From assembly GCF_001423085.1 (NCBI RefSeq), contig NZ_LMNU01000009.1:1-64000 (forward strand): 64,000 bases of DNA, given 5' to 3'. Below are positions 28,084 through 42,215 of this stretch, piece by piece. The notes below the pieces were generated by a model that had not been told where the DNA came from, made no database searches, and was given only the letters and a program-made list of their open reading frames with translations. The stretch comes from Methylobacterium sp. Leaf125. Its GTDB lineage: Bacteria > Pseudomonadota > Alphaproteobacteria > Rhizobiales > Beijerinckiaceae. The translations under genes were made by a program, and so were the position numbers. Position 1 is the first letter of the stretch. Each line of letters begins with the position of its first letter.

Positions 28084-29505
28084 ATGTCGTCAGCCGTCGT
28101 CACGCGTTTCGCGCCCTCGCCAACGGGCTACCTCCACATCGGCGGGGCTCGCACGGCCCTGTTCAACTGGCTCTATGCCCGCCGTTTCGGCGGCCGCATG
28201 CTGCTGCGCATCGAGGACACCGATCGTGAGCGCTCGACGCAGGGCGCCATCGACGCGATCCTGGACGGTATGCGCTGGCTCGGGCTCGATTGGGACGGCG
28301 ATGTCATCTACCAATACGCCCGGGCCGCCCGTCACCGCGAAGCCGCCGAGGGCCTGCTGGCCTCCGGGAACGCCTATCGCTGCTACGCGACGCCCGAGGA
28401 ACTGACGGCGATGCGCGAGGCCGCACGGGCGGAGGGGCGTCCCCTGCGCTACGACGGCCGCTGGCGCGACCGCGACCCGTCCGAGGCGCCCGCCGGCGTG
28501 AAGCCCGTGATTCGCCTGCGCGCGCCGACCAGCGGCGAGACCGTGGTGGAGGACGGCGTCCAGGGACGGGTCGTCTGGCAGAACAAGGATCTCGACGACC
28601 TCGTCCTGCTGCGTTCGGACGGCAACCCGACCTACATGCTCGCCGTCGTGGTGGACGACCACGACATGGGCGTCACCCAGGTGATCCGCGGCGACGACCA
28701 CCTCACTAACGCGGCGCGCCAGCGCCAGATCTACGATGCCCTCGGCTGGGAGGCGCCCGCCATGGCGCATATCCCGCTGATCCACGGTGCGGACGGCGCC
28801 AAGCTGTCGAAGCGCCACGGCGCCCTCGGCGTCGACGCCTACCGCGACCTCGGCTACCTGCCGAGCGCCCTGCGCAACTACCTCGTACGCCTGGGCTGGA
28901 GCCACGGGGACCAGGAGGTGTTCTCCACCGAGGAGATGATCGCCGCCTTCGACCTGAAGGCCATCGGGCGATCGCCGGCGCGCTTCGACTTCGCCAAGCT
29001 GGAGAACCTCAACGGCCTCTACATCCGCGGCGCGGCCGATGCAGACCTCGTCGCGGCCATCGACGACGTGTTGCCGGCGCTCGGTCCGGCCCGGGGAATC
29101 GCGGTGCCCATGAGCCCGGCCCTGCGCGAGACCCTCACCGCCGCGATGCCGGGCCTGAAGGAGCGGGCCAAGACCCTCGTCGAGCTGCTGGACAGCGCGT
29201 ACTATCTCACCGCGGCCCGACCCCTGGTGCCCGACGAGAAAGCGAAGGGCTTGCTCGGCGACGAGGCCCGGACGCGCCTGGCCGCCCTCTTGCCGGCCCT
29301 CGCGGCGTTGCCCGACTGGACCGCCGCCGCCACCGAGGGCGCGGTCCGGCAGTTTGCCGAGGCGAATGGCCTTAAGCTTGGCCAGATCGCGCAGCCTCTC
29401 CGGGCGGCGCTCACCGGCCGGGCCACCTCGCCGCCGGTCTTCGACGTGATGGCCGTGCTCGGCCGGGAGGAATGTCTCGGCCGGCTGCGCGACCGGATCG
29501 ACTGA
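28084..29505 (+). CDS. gltX: Glutamyl-tRNA synthetase
   Basis: 473 residues. Class I synthetase: [20 protein letters not shown] contains the HIGH-like motif (HIGG, about residue 19) and [13 protein letters not shown] the KMSKS-like motif (about 238-250). The anticodon-binding helical domain fills the C terminus. It charges tRNA-Glu in the cytoplasm. Alphaproteobacteria often have a second GltX copy that charges tRNA-Gln for amidation, so the exact specificity is not settled. The ATG at 28084 is used; upstream frame codons are not homologous. It is divergent from comEC. Confidence 0.94.
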   Translation: MSSAVVTRFAPSPTGYLHIGGARTALFNWLYARRFGGRMLLRIEDTDRERSTQGAIDAILDGMRWLGLDWDGDVIYQYARAARHREAAEGLLASGNAYRCYATPEELTAMREAARAEGRPLRYDGRWRDRDPSEAPAGVKPVIRLRAPTSGETVVEDGVQGRVVWQNKDLDDLVLLRSDGNPTYMLAVVVDDHDMGVTQVIRGDDHLTNAARQRQIYDALGWEAPAMAHIPLIHGADGAKLSKRHGALGVDAYRDLGYLPSALRNYLVRLGWSHGDQEVFSTEEMIAAFDLKAIGRSPARFDFAKLENLNGLYIRGAADADLVAAIDDVLPALGPARGIAVPMSPALRETLTAAMPGLKERAKTLVELLDSAYYLTAARPLVPDEKAKGLLGDEARTRLAALLPALAALPDWTAAATEGAVRQFAEANGLKLGQIAQPLRAALTGRATSPPVFDVMAVLGREECLGRLRDRID

Positions 29506-29556
29506 CACGCGCACGGCACCCATGGGGCGGTTCGTTTTCGCGTTTGGAGGGGAAGA

Positions 29557-29613
29557 ATGACAAATCGGCCCGGATCTCGCTTCGACGTCGAGGTGAGCCG
29601 GGCCGTCGGTTGA
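29557..29613 (+). CDS. Possible 18-residue leader peptide upstream of gltA
   Basis: ATG at 29557 follows GGAGGGGAAGA, one of the strongest ribosome binding sites in the window, and is followed by 18 codons (MTNRPGSRFDVEVSRAVG) and TGA. It lies in the 249-bp gap between gltX and gltA. It could be a regulatory upstream reading frame in the gltA leader. There is no run of one amino acid to suggest classical attenuation, and coincidence is possible. Confidence 0.3.
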   Translation: MTNRPGSRFDVEVSRAVG

Positions 29614-29754
29614 TGACGGTCCGCCGATCCGCTACCCCCATGCTCGTGTGAGCAAGTGCAGCATGCGCTGCCTTTGCACCCCGGACCCGGGTGGTCGATT
29701 GCATCGCCACGCGGGCCGACGCCGCCCCGCTGCCACGAAAGGGTCCAGGTCTCC

Positions 29755-31044
29755 ATGAGCGCCTCCAGCACGATCACCGTGGGCGACAACCACGTCGAAC
29801 TTCCGATCAAGACCGGCACCATCGGGCCGGACGTGATCGATATCGGCAAGCTCTACGCGAAGACGGGCAAGTTCACCTTCGATCCCGGCTTCACCTCTAC
29901 CGCCTCCTGCGAGTCGAAGATCACCTACATCGACGGCGATGCGGGCATTCTCCTCTATCGGGGCTACCCCATCGAACAGATCGCCGAGCACGGTGACTTC
30001 CTCGAAACCTGCTACCTGATGCTGTTCGGCGAGCTGCCGACCCCGTCCCAGAAGGCGGATTTCGACTACCGGATCACGCGCCACACGATGGTGCATGATC
30101 AGATGAACCGGTTCTTCCAGGGGTTTCGCCGCGACGCGCACCCGATGGCGATCATGGTCGCCTGCGTCGGTGCCCTCTCGGCCTTCTATCACGACTCCAC
30201 CGACATCTCGGACGACCAGCAGCGCATGGTCGCGTCGATGCGGATGATCGCCAAGATGCCCACCCTGGCGGCGATGGCCTACAAGTATTCGATCGGTCAG
30301 CCCTTCGTGTATCCGAAGAACGACCTCGACTACACCTCCAATTTCCTGCGGATGTGCTTCGCGGTTCCGTGCGAGGAGTTCAAGGTCAATCCGATCTTCG
30401 CCCGCGCGTTGGATCGGATCTTCATCCTACACGCCGATCACGAGCAGAACGCCTCGACCTCGACCGTGCGTCTCGCGGGCTCCTCGGGTGCCAATCCCTT
30501 CGCCTGCATCGCGGCCGGTATCGCCTGCCTCTGGGGACCCGCCCATGGTGGGGCCAACGAAGCGGCCCTGAAGATGCTCGAGGAGATCGGGCACCCGGAG
30601 AACGTGGCCAAGTACGTGGCCAAGGCGAAGGACAAGAACGATCCCTTCCGCCTGATGGGTTTCGGCCACCGCGTCTACAAGAACTACGATCCGCGCGCGC
30701 GCATCATGCAGAAGACCACCCACGAGGTGCTGGGCCAGCTCGGGATCAAGGACGACCCGCTGCTCGAGGTCGCGGTGCAGCTGGAGCAGATCGCCCTCAA
30801 GGACGACTACTTCATCGAGAAGAAGCTGTATCCGAACATCGATTTCTACTCCGGCATCACCCTGAAGGCGATGGGCTTCCCGACATCGATGTTCACGGTG
30901 CTGTTCGCCCTGGCCCGCACCACCGGCTGGATCGCCCAGTGGGCCGAGATGATCGAGGACCCGTCGCAGAAGATCGGCCGGCCGCGTCAGCTCTACATCG
31001 GCCCCGACAAGCGCGAATACACCCCGATCGACCAGCGCGCCTGA
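29755..31044 (+). CDS. gltA: Citrate synthase
   Basis: 429 residues, the type II (large, NADH-sensitive) length. [20 protein letters not shown] is cut here to its key part HADHEQN (catalytic His), [12 protein letters not shown] is the second His motif, and [14 protein letters not shown] the third, followed by the catalytic Asp region. It condenses acetyl-CoA and oxaloacetate at the entry of the TCA cycle. It follows gltX with a 249-bp leader and is followed by a strong hairpin. Confidence 0.97.
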   Translation: MSASSTITVGDNHVELPIKTGTIGPDVIDIGKLYAKTGKFTFDPGFTSTASCESKITYIDGDAGILLYRGYPIEQIAEHGDFLETCYLMLFGELPTPSQKADFDYRITRHTMVHDQMNRFFQGFRRDAHPMAIMVACVGALSAFYHDSTDISDDQQRMVASMRMIAKMPTLAAMAYKYSIGQPFVYPKNDLDYTSNFLRMCFAVPCEEFKVNPIFARALDRIFILHADHEQNASTSTVRLAGSSGANPFACIAAGIACLWGPAHGGANEAALKMLEEIGHPENVAKYVAKAKDKNDPFRLMGFGHRVYKNYDPRARIMQKTTHEVLGQLGIKDDPLLEVAVQLEQIALKDDYFIEKKLYPNIDFYSGITLKAMGFPTSMFTVLFALARTTGWIAQWAEMIEDPSQKIGRPRQLYIGPDKREYTPIDQRA

Positions 31045-31052
31045 TCGACGTC

Positions 31053-31090
31053 ACGCCTCGCCGGACAGGCTCCGGCGAGGCGTTGGTTGT
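31053..31090 (+). terminator. Hairpin terminator after gltA
   Basis: A 13-bp perfect stem (31053-31065 with 31071-31083) and CAGGC loop begins 8 bp after the gltA stop. The following TGGTTGT is only a weak U-tract. It may also serve the convergent cmk/aroA operon. Confidence 0.65.
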
Positions 31091-31132
31091 CCTCGACCGG
31101 CGAGGCCGGGGCGAACCGCGGCCCGGACCGTC

Positions 31133-31765
31133 CTAGTGCGGGCGGGCACGATCGACGATGGCGCGGGCGGCCGCGAAGGCCGCGTCGGCATCGAGGTCCG
31201 TGGTGTCGAGAATGACGGCATCGGTCGCCGCCTTCAGGGGCGCCGTGGAACGCTGCGCATCCCGTGCGTCGCGCGCGACGATATCGTCGAGAATGGCTCC
31301 CAGACTCGCGGCTTCCCCGCGGCGCAGCAATTCGAGGTGCCGGCGCCGGGCGCGTTCCTCGGGAGCAGCCGTGATGAAGAGCTTCACCTGGGCGTTGGGG
31401 CAGACCACGGTCCCGATATCGCGTCCATCCAGCACCGCGCCGCTGGCGTCGCCGGCAAAGCGCTGCTGCCACGCCAGGAGCGCGGCCCGCACCGCGGGAA
31501 CCGCCGAGATGCGCGAGGCTGCCTCGCCCATGGCGCGCTCGCGCAGGCGCGGATCGGCGAGTCGGTCCGCGATCAGGCTGGAGGCGGCCCGCGCGGCGGC
31601 CTGATGATCGTCGAGGCTGCGCCCCGCATCGATCACCGTCAGGGCGACCGCCCGGTAGAGCAGGCCGGTATCGAGGTGCGGCAGGCCGTAATGGGCGGCC
31701 AGGCGCTTGGCGAGTGTGCCCTTGCCCGAGGCGGCGGGTCCGTCGATCGCGATCACCATCGGCAT
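31133..31765 (-). CDS. cmk: Cytidylate kinase
   Basis: 210 residues. The P-loop is AIDGPAASGKGTLAKRLA (about residues 5-22). LDTGLLYRAVAL binds the nucleotide, and LDGRDIGTVVCPNAQVK and the lid RRHLELLRRGE are present. It phosphorylates CMP and dCMP to the diphosphates. The start lies 5 bp after the aroA stop, so aroA-cmk form one operon, the usual pairing (often followed by rpsA, which is not here). Confidence 0.95.
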   Translation of the reverse strand: MPMVIAIDGPAASGKGTLAKRLAAHYGLPHLDTGLLYRAVALTVIDAGRSLDDHQAAARAASSLIADRLADPRLRERAMGEAASRISAVPAVRAALLAWQQRFAGDASGAVLDGRDIGTVVCPNAQVKLFITAAPEERARRRHLELLRRGEAASLGAILDDIVARDARDAQRSTAPLKAATDAVILDTTDLDADAAFAAARAIVDRARPH

Positions 31766-31770
31766 CGCGC

Positions 31771-33177
<1,407 letters not shown>

Positions 33178-33376
33178 TCAGGGCGCCGGTTAACATGCGT
33201 CGCCGCTGCCGTCATCCGATGGGCGTGCATCCCGGGCGGTCCGGCCTCGAAAACGCCCGTGGACGGCCGAATACGGGCGCAGAACCTACGCAATCCGCAA
33301 GAGAATTTGACAGGAGCGTCCCACGCGACTAACGGGGCGCCTCTCCCAAAAGATCGCACGTACTAGAGGTTCGCCC

Positions 33377-33769
33377 GTGGCCAGACCGGAACTCGGCTTG
33401 AAGCGTCAATGCATGAGCTGCGGCGCCAAGTTCTACGACCTCGACAACGATCCGCCGACCTGCCCGAAATGCGGAACGATCTATCAGGTCGCGGCAGCGT
33501 CGAGCCGCGCCGCCCCGGCCCTCGCGGCCCGTGCCAGCGCCGTTCCGGCGGATGACGACGAGGATACGGACGCCGAGAAGGGCGGTCCGGAGATCGTGTC
33601 CCTCGACGAGGTCGAAGCCGCCGAGGATGACGCGGACACGACGACCGAGGACGTCGACGGCGACAGCAACGACGATACGGATGACACCTTCCTCGAGGAA
33701 GAGGACACCGGTGACGACGACGTGGCCGACCTGATCGACGGCGATATCGAGAACGACGAGGAAAGCTGA
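33377..33769 (+). CDS. FYDLN acidic protein (TIGR02300 family)
   Basis: 130 residues from a GTG. The N terminus GLKRQCMSCGAKFYDLDNDP is a zinc-ribbon half, completed by TCPKCGTIYQ, giving two CxxC pairs. The remaining 85 residues are extremely acidic and disordered (EDDADTTTEDVDGDSND and similar). The family is restricted to alphaproteobacteria and its function is unknown. It is divergent from aroA; the 256-bp gap between them contains no other gene. Confidence 0.9.
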   Translation: MARPELGLKRQCMSCGAKFYDLDNDPPTCPKCGTIYQVAAASSRAAPALAARASAVPADDDEDTDAEKGGPEIVSLDEVEAAEDDADTTTEDVDGDSNDDTDDTFLEEEDTGDDDVADLIDGDIENDEES

Positions 33770-33788
33770 CGCGCGCACGCCGCCTCCG

Positions 33789-33816
33789 CCCGCCGGCAAA
33801 AAAGTTTGCCGGCGGG
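33789..33816. terminator. Long inverted repeat after the FYDLN gene
   Basis: A 12-bp perfect stem CCCGCCGGCAAA / TTTGCCGGCGGG (33789-33800 and 33805-33816) with AAAG loop, 20 bp after the stop codon. There is no U-tract on either strand, so termination is likely but not proven. Confidence 0.5.
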
Positions 33817-33828
33817 GCACAAAGGGGG

Positions 33829-33857
33829 TTGAGGCCGCGGACAAGCCCCAGTACATG
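33829..33857 (+). promoter_or_regulatory. Promoter of the first tRNA-Ala gene
   Basis: TTGAGG (33829-33834), 17-bp spacer and TACATG (33852-33857). The arrangement is repeated upstream of the second, identical tRNA gene, which supports its function. The tRNA begins about 78 bp downstream. Confidence 0.55.
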
Positions 33858-33934
33858 ACCGCTATCGGCGGCGGGCGACGCGCCCGCCGACGAAGACCAC
33901 ACCGGGATTTCCAGATGTCCGGTGTGTTGAGAGT

Positions 33935-34010
33935 GGGGCCTTAGCTCAGCTGGGAGAGCGCTTCCATGGCATGGAAGAGGTCATCGGTTCGATCCCGTTA
34001 GGCTCCACCA
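33935..34010 (+). tRNA. tRNA-Ala (anticodon GGC), copy 1
   Basis: 76 bases including an encoded CCA end. The acceptor stem pairs GGGGCCT with AGGCTCC (one G-U). The anticodon stem CTTCC/GGAAG encloses loop ATGGCAT, giving anticodon GGC, which reads GCC and GCU alanine codons. The T-arm has GGTTCGATCCC. It is preceded by GTGTTGAGAGT, as is copy 2. Confidence 0.95.
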
Positions 34011-34147
34011 ACTCTCTCTCAGACGACGATCCCGCGCATTGCCGCCACCGCTCGATGCATCCGCGTCGCGCGGTTTCGTGCGTTTGGTCCCTGCACGGCG
34101 AATGCCTCACGATCGGTGAGGAAATCGCCGGGGCCGCGAAATAGGGG

Positions 34148-34176
34148 TTGAGGCGGCGGCCCGATCCCAGTATGCC
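34148..34176 (+). promoter_or_regulatory. Promoter of the second tRNA-Ala gene
   Basis: TTGAGG (34148-34153), 17-bp spacer and TATGCC (34171-34176), with the same flanking pattern (GGGGTTGAGG, CCCAGTA) as the promoter of copy 1. Confidence 0.55.
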
Positions 34177-34256
34177 ACCGCCATCGCCGGTGCGGCTCAG
34201 GCCTCTCCGGTGCGGACGACCACCTCGGGGGATCCAGAAACCCGGGTGTTGAGAGT

Positions 34257-34332
34257 GGGGCCTTAGCTCAGCTGGGAGAGCGCTTCCATGGCATGGAAGA
34301 GGTCATCGGTTCGATCCCGTTAGGCTCCACCA
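34257..34332 (+). tRNA. tRNA-Ala (anticodon GGC), copy 2
   Basis: Identical in all 76 bases to the copy at 33935-34010, including the encoded CCA. The two lie 246 bp apart in the same direction, each with its own promoter-like sequence, so the whole transcription unit appears duplicated. Confidence 0.95.
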
Positions 34333-34477
34333 AACTTCCCCGCGACGTCTTCCCCGCGACGTGCCCCGACATCGACGTAGACCTTTCCGCACGTGCTGCG
34401 TATGGCGGTGCGGTGCGCGCCCGTGCAGCGGCCACGACGGTGCGCGGTGCGGGTGAATTGGACGTGGTTCGGTGTTC

Positions 34478-35032
34478 ATGGCGACGTCCCTCCCCGGCGA
34501 CCCGGGCCCGACCCCTGCTGCGGCGACCCTCCTCGGAGACCTGTGTGACCGCCTCCGGGCCGGGCCGAGTGCCACGGCGGTTCTGGAGGCTTGGTGCCGC
34601 GCCCGAGGGCTCGCCCAGGCACCAGGCCTCATCGCGCACCCCGTCGCGGCACCGGAGCGTCCGGCGAGCCCGGCGCAGCGGGAGCGCCTCGCCGTGCCGC
34701 GCGACGCGCTGGTGCGCTACCGCCGGGTCCGCCTGACCTGCGGCGCTCTCGTGCTGTCGGAGGCGGAGAACTGGTACGTCCCATCGCGCCTGACGCCCGC
34801 GATGAACCGGTTGCTGCAGACCAGCGAGGTGCCCTTCGGCCGCGTCGTGCACGACCTGTCGCCCACGCGCCGCAACCTGTCCCTGCGCCTCCTGCCTGCG
34901 GGGGACCGTCCGGACACCGCCGGGCTTGCCGAGCCGCTCTTCGCGATCGAGGCGCTCCTGCTGCGGGCGGATGGACAGCCTCTCTGTGAGGTCGGCGAGA
35001 TCTATACCGGCGCCGTCCTGGCCCGTCCCTGA
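34478..35032 (+). CDS. Hypothetical protein with chorismate-lyase (UbiC)-like features
   Basis: 184 residues. The segment VRYRRVRLTCGALVLSEAENWYVPSRLTP (about 75-103) followed by VPFGRVVHDLSPTRRNL resembles the core of the UbiC/UTRA fold, where chorismate pyruvate-lyase has an Arg, an AExxxxP strand and a G-R loop. The match is loose and I would not assign the enzyme activity. The first 60 residues are helical. ATG 34478 is chosen; a GTG at 34472 is also in frame. Its last 8 codons lie in the first unit of a tandem repeat that continues past the stop. Confidence 0.6.
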   Translation: MATSLPGDPGPTPAAATLLGDLCDRLRAGPSATAVLEAWCRARGLAQAPGLIAHPVAAPERPASPAQRERLAVPRDALVRYRRVRLTCGALVLSEAENWYVPSRLTPAMNRLLQTSEVPFGRVVHDLSPTRRNLSLRLLPAGDRPDTAGLAEPLFAIEALLLRADGQPLCEVGEIYTGAVLARP

Positions 35033-35180
35033 GGCGGCAGCGCCGCCGTCCTGGTCCGTCCCTAAGGCGGCGCCGGCGCCGTCCTGGCCCGTCCCCGAGG
35101 CGGCGCCGCCGCCGTCCTGGCCCGTCCCCGAGGCGGCGCCGCCGCCGTCCCTGGCCCGTCCCTGAGGCGGCGCTGCCGCC
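35008..35180. repeat. 33-bp minisatellite, about five units, starting in the 3' end of the preceding gene
   Basis: The unit CGGCGCCGCCGCCGTCCTGG plus CCCGTCCCCGAGG is repeated with small changes. The first (partial) copy encodes the gene's last residues and its TGA stop; the later copies carry TAA-, CGA-, CGA- and TGA-containing versions of the same point. The array ends just before the DUF2147 gene. It looks like slippage-driven expansion of a gene end. Confidence 0.85.
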
Positions 35181-35263
35181 ACGGCCGACCGAAGGTCTGG
35201 CCAGTGCGGAAGGCGCAGGCTATGCCCCTCGCCCGATCAACGCGAAGGGCAAGGACTTCCCAC

Positions 35264-35692
35264 ATGGCGATCACCGGACGGGTGTTGCGGAGCGCAGGCT
35301 GCGGATGGGCGATCGCGCTTGTGCTGGGCGGCGCGGCCTCGGCCCAGCAGGGGCGGGACGCCACCGGGCTTTGGCTGACGGAGACCGGGGTTTCGAAGGT
35401 GCGGATCAGCCGCTGCGGCAACGGCTATTGCGGGACGCTGGCGAGCGTCGCGGGCCCGGGGCTCGACGCGAAGAACCCTGACCCGTCCCTGCGCTCCCGC
35501 AGCCTCGTCGGCGTGCAGATCATGAACACCCGCACCGCCGGCGCGAGCGGCTACGAGGGCACGCTCTACAATCCCAACGACGGCAAAACCTACGCCGGCA
35601 CCCTGACGATCAAGGGGCCGGACATCGTCGAGGTCTCGGGCTGCGTGATGAGCGTGTTCTGTAAGAGCCAGACCTGGAAGCGCGTGAACTGA
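35264..35692 (+). CDS. DUF2147 domain periplasmic protein
   Basis: 142 residues with a signal peptide (about 1-26, cleaved after ASAQ). ATGLWLTETGVSKVRISRCGNGYCGTLAS is the start of the DUF2147 lipocalin-like beta-barrel, continuing with GVQIMNT, YEGTLYNPNDGKTYAGTLT and VSGCVMSVFCKSQTWKRV. Two Cys pairs could form disulfides. Function is unknown; the family is common in periplasms of proteobacteria. AAGGA 9 bases before the ATG supports the start. Confidence 0.85.
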   Translation: MAITGRVLRSAGCGWAIALVLGGAASAQQGRDATGLWLTETGVSKVRISRCGNGYCGTLASVAGPGLDAKNPDPSLRSRSLVGVQIMNTRTAGASGYEGTLYNPNDGKTYAGTLTIKGPDIVEVSGCVMSVFCKSQTWKRVN

Positions 35693-35700
35693 GCGCTTGC

Positions 35701-35727
35701 CGCCCCTCCGGACGGGGTGGAGGGGCG
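35701..35727. terminator. Inverted repeat between convergent DUF2147 and alaS genes
   Basis: A 9-bp stem CGCCCCTCC / GGAGGGGCG (35701-35709 and 35719-35727) lies just after the DUF2147 stop and 13 bp from the alaS stop. There is no U-tract, so it is only a candidate bidirectional terminator. Confidence 0.4.
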
Positions 35728-35739
35728 GGCTCGTGAGAA

Positions 35740-38403
<2,664 letters not shown>

Positions 38404-38616
38404 CGCATCACAACTCTGTCGTAGGGTGCCGCCGGAGGCGGACGCGCCGGGCTGTCGGTCGCGCACGCATGCCGCGCGCGGAGCGCCCCGCCAGTTCGGA
38501 GCGTCCCGCGCTGGCGCACTCATAAGGAGCGTTCCGGCGCAAGTCACGGTCGTTTCGCTTTTGCGCACGGTCGAGCTAGGAACGCATCCCGCCCCTTCCC
38601 AACACGGACACCCGCG

Positions 38617-39033
38617 ATGCCGGTCGAAATACGCCTTCTTGCCTGGTCCTGCCTGCTCGGTCTGGTCCACATCATCGCCGCCTCCGCCAGCGGCGTGCAG
38701 CAGCGGGGCGGCTTCGGCTGGGCCTCCGGCAACCGCGAGGGGCCGACGCCCACGGTGACGGGCGCCGCGAGCCGGCTCGAGAAGGCGTCGAAGAATTTCC
38801 TCGAGACCTTTCCGATCTTCGCCGCCCTCGTTCTCGCCTGCGTGGCGACGGGCCGGCACAACACCGCGGTGGTCCTCGGCGCCTACCTCTACTTCTTCGC
38901 CCGGCTGGTCTACCTGCCCGTCTACGGCTTCGGCATCCCGAAGGTCCGCTCCCTGGTCTGGCTGGTCTCGATCGTCGGCATCCTGTTCGTGCTCTGGGGC
39001 CTGTTCATCAAGCTCCTGCCCTACACGCCCTGA
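38617..39033 (+). CDS. MAPEG family membrane protein
   Basis: 138 residues, four membrane helices. [17 protein letters not shown], the loop [22 protein letters not shown] (the E-x-x-x-N-x-x-E/F motif of MAPEG proteins) and [21 protein letters not shown] are diagnostic. MAPEG proteins are trimeric membrane enzymes of eicosanoid or glutathione metabolism in eukaryotes; bacterial members are mostly uncharacterised, some with glutathione transferase activity. It is divergent from alaS. Confidence 0.88.
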   Translation: MPVEIRLLAWSCLLGLVHIIAASASGVQQRGGFGWASGNREGPTPTVTGAASRLEKASKNFLETFPIFAALVLACVATGRHNTAVVLGAYLYFFARLVYLPVYGFGIPKVRSLVWLVSIVGILFVLWGLFIKLLPYTP

Positions 39034-39156
39034 GGATCTTCGCGCCGGCGCGCCGCGAACCCCGGCCTTCGCCCTCCCCTTGCCGGCGCGCCCGGCAGGC
39101 GCATATCGTCGGGGCTCAACCGCCCCGATCATGCGGGCGGACTTCGGGAGACATCC

Positions 39157-40446
39157 ATGCGATCGGTCCTCACCGCAACGCTGCTCGCCGGCTGCGCCGC
39201 GCTGGCGTTCACCGCCGGCGCCCTCGCGCAGGGGGCAGCCCCCGCCGAGACCAAGGCCAAGGCCGACGCCCTCGAGAAGCTCACGGGGATGCAGAGCACC
39301 GGCACCGCGGAAGCGCCGGAGATCCCGCAGACCGGCCGGCGCGCCGATGCCCTCCGCAAGACCCTGTCCAAGATCAAGCTGCCCGAGGGCTTCAAGATCG
39401 ACCTCTACGCCGTGGTGCCGGATGCCCGCTCGATCGCGGTCGGGCCCAATGCCGGCGTGCTCTTCGTCGGGACGCGCAAGAGCAAGGTCTACACGGTCAC
39501 GGACCGCGACAAGGATCGCGTGGCCGACGAGGTTCGCGCCTTCGCGGCCGGCATCGATTTCAAGATTCCCAACGGCGTCTGCTTCTCGAAGGACGGCGTC
39601 CTGACCATCGTCGAGCAGAACCGGGTCCTGTCCTTCCCGGCGGCGGAATTCTTCTACGAGAGCCCCGACGTCGCGGCCGGCGTGCTGGTGAAGCAGGGCG
39701 ACCTGATCCCGGCCGCCGAGGAGAGCTACAATCACACCGCCCGGATGTGCCGGGTCGGGCCCGACGGCAAGACCTACATCTCCCTCGGCCAGCCCTATAA
39801 CGTGCCCCCGGCGGCCAAGCGCGACCTCTACGCCAAGGCCGGCATCGGCGGCATCATCCGCATGGATGCCGACGGCAAGAACCGCGAGGTCTACGCCACC
39901 GGGATCCGCAACTCGGTGGGCATGGACTTCAACCCCGCCGACAAGGCGCTGTGGTTCACCGACAATCAGGTCGACGGCATGGGCGACGACATCCCGCCCG
40001 GCGAGCTGAATCGCATCGCCAAGGCCGGCGAGAACTTCGGCTTCCCGTGGTTCGGCGGCGGCCATGTCCGCACCGTCGAGTACAAGGACGAGACGCCGCC
40101 GAAGGACGTGGTGTTCCCGCAGGCCGAACTGCCGCCCCACGCGGCCGATCTCGGCATGACCTTCTACAACGGGCGCATGTTCCCCGACACCTACAAGGGC
40201 GGCATCTTCACCGCCGAGCACGGCTCCTGGAACCGGACCCAGCCGCTCGGGGCCCGGATCATGTTCGTGCCCGTCGACAAGGATGGAAAGGCCGGCGCCC
40301 CGAAGCCCTTCGCGGAGGGTTGGCTGACGCAGGACGGCGAGTATCTCGGCCGCCCGACCGATGTCGCGGTCCTCCTGGATGGCTCGCTCCTCGTCGCCGA
40401 CGACACGGCGGGCGCGATCTACCGCATCTCCTACGAGGCCAAGTAG
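39157..40446 (+). CDS. PQQ-type sugar (sorbosone) dehydrogenase, periplasmic
   Basis: 429 residues. A signal peptide covers about 1-25 (GALAQ). The remainder is a six-bladed beta-propeller of the GDH/sorbosone dehydrogenase family: [22 protein letters not shown] begins the fold, [16 protein letters not shown] is the RN-S motif near the quinone, and [13 protein letters not shown] and [10 protein letters not shown] provide the later active-site histidine. Such enzymes oxidise aldoses or sorbosone using PQQ. PQQ is abundant in methylotrophs. It is followed 2 bp later by a cytochrome c gene that should take its electrons. Confidence 0.85.
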   Translation: MRSVLTATLLAGCAALAFTAGALAQGAAPAETKAKADALEKLTGMQSTGTAEAPEIPQTGRRADALRKTLSKIKLPEGFKIDLYAVVPDARSIAVGPNAGVLFVGTRKSKVYTVTDRDKDRVADEVRAFAAGIDFKIPNGVCFSKDGVLTIVEQNRVLSFPAAEFFYESPDVAAGVLVKQGDLIPAAEESYNHTARMCRVGPDGKTYISLGQPYNVPPAAKRDLYAKAGIGGIIRMDADGKNREVYATGIRNSVGMDFNPADKALWFTDNQVDGMGDDIPPGELNRIAKAGENFGFPWFGGGHVRTVEYKDETPPKDVVFPQAELPPHAADLGMTFYNGRMFPDTYKGGIFTAEHGSWNRTQPLGARIMFVPVDKDGKAGAPKPFAEGWLTQDGEYLGRPTDVAVLLDGSLLVADDTAGAIYRISYEAK

Positions 40447-40448
40447 CC

Positions 40449-40844
40449 ATGAAGCCCAGTAGCGCGCGGCCCAGCAGCCTGTGGTCGAGGAGCGTGCAGC
40501 CGGTCTCCCGAACGGCCCGGCCTGCCCGGGCGGTTCTCCTCGGCGTCCTCCCGATCCTTCTCCTGCCCACGGGGGCGTGGGCGGGGGACGCCAAGGCCGG
40601 CCGCAAGGCGGCGGTCGCCTGCCAGACCTGCCACGGCCTCGACGGAGTCTCGAAGCTTCCGGAGGCTCCGAACCTGTCGGGACAGGTCGAGCCCTACCTC
40701 GTGAAGGCTCTGACGGAATACCGGGACGGCACGCGGCGCAACGAGATCATGAACGTCGTGGCCAAGCCCCTCAGCGACAGCGAAATCGCGGATCTGGCAG
40801 CCTACTACGCGGCCATCCAGGTCGACGTTCTGCCTCCGGGCTGA
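40449..40844 (+). CDS. Small periplasmic cytochrome c
   Basis: 131 residues. A long basic N terminus and hydrophobic stretch (about 28-44) form a signal peptide ending at AWA. One class I heme site, CQTCH (about 59-63), and a likely Met ligand in [21 protein letters not shown] are seen. LAAYYAAIQ is the C-terminal helix. The ATG follows the dehydrogenase stop by 2 bp, so the two are translationally linked; the cytochrome is the probable electron acceptor, passing electrons to the oxidase. Confidence 0.9.
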   Translation: MKPSSARPSSLWSRSVQPVSRTARPARAVLLGVLPILLLPTGAWAGDAKAGRKAAVACQTCHGLDGVSKLPEAPNLSGQVEPYLVKALTEYRDGTRRNEIMNVVAKPLSDSEIADLAAYYAAIQVDVLPPG

Positions 40845-40864
40845 ATCGAGATGTCCTGAACGAA

Positions 40865-40897
40865 AAAGGCCGCCGGGCGACGTGCCCGGCGGCCTTT
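40865..40897. terminator. Bidirectional terminator between cytochrome c gene and recA
   Basis: A 14-bp perfect stem AAAGGCCGCCGGGC / GCCCGGCGGCCTTT (40865-40878 and 40884-40897). Read on the minus strand it ends in TTTTTCGTTC, a good U-tract for recA. On the plus strand it ends TTTCCC. Confidence 0.88.
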
Positions 40898-40948
40898 CCC
40901 TGGTTCGGAGCGCCGCGCGACCCGGTCCCGGGCGCGCGAGCGAACCCC

Positions 40949-42040
<1,092 letters not shown>

Positions 42041-42098
42041 TCGTCGGCATCCTTATGCATGGGGGCGGTGCAAGGCTCAATGCGCCTCGGTTGCCGAT

Positions 42099-42127
42099 TG
42101 TGTACCTGTTTTGTTCTCATCGGGCAA
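42099..42127 (-). promoter_or_regulatory. recA promoter with degenerate LexA box
   Basis: On the minus strand TTGCCC (complement of 42122-42127), a 17-bp spacer and TACACA (42099-42104). Between them GAAC-N7-GTAC (42102-42116) differs by one base from the GAAC-N7-GAAC operator found at lexA. Confidence 0.55.
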
Positions 42128-42215
42128 GGTGCCAGGGCGAAGATTTGCGGGCGCGGCTCGGGAATCGTCGCCTCCTGGACCCTTCATCCCGATGCGCGCG
42201 CGCACCTCGTGACAA

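Noticed and set aside
35033..35200. Short open frames across the minisatellite (for example on the minus strand from about 35182)
   Set aside because: They translate the 33-bp repeat and have no ribosome binding site.
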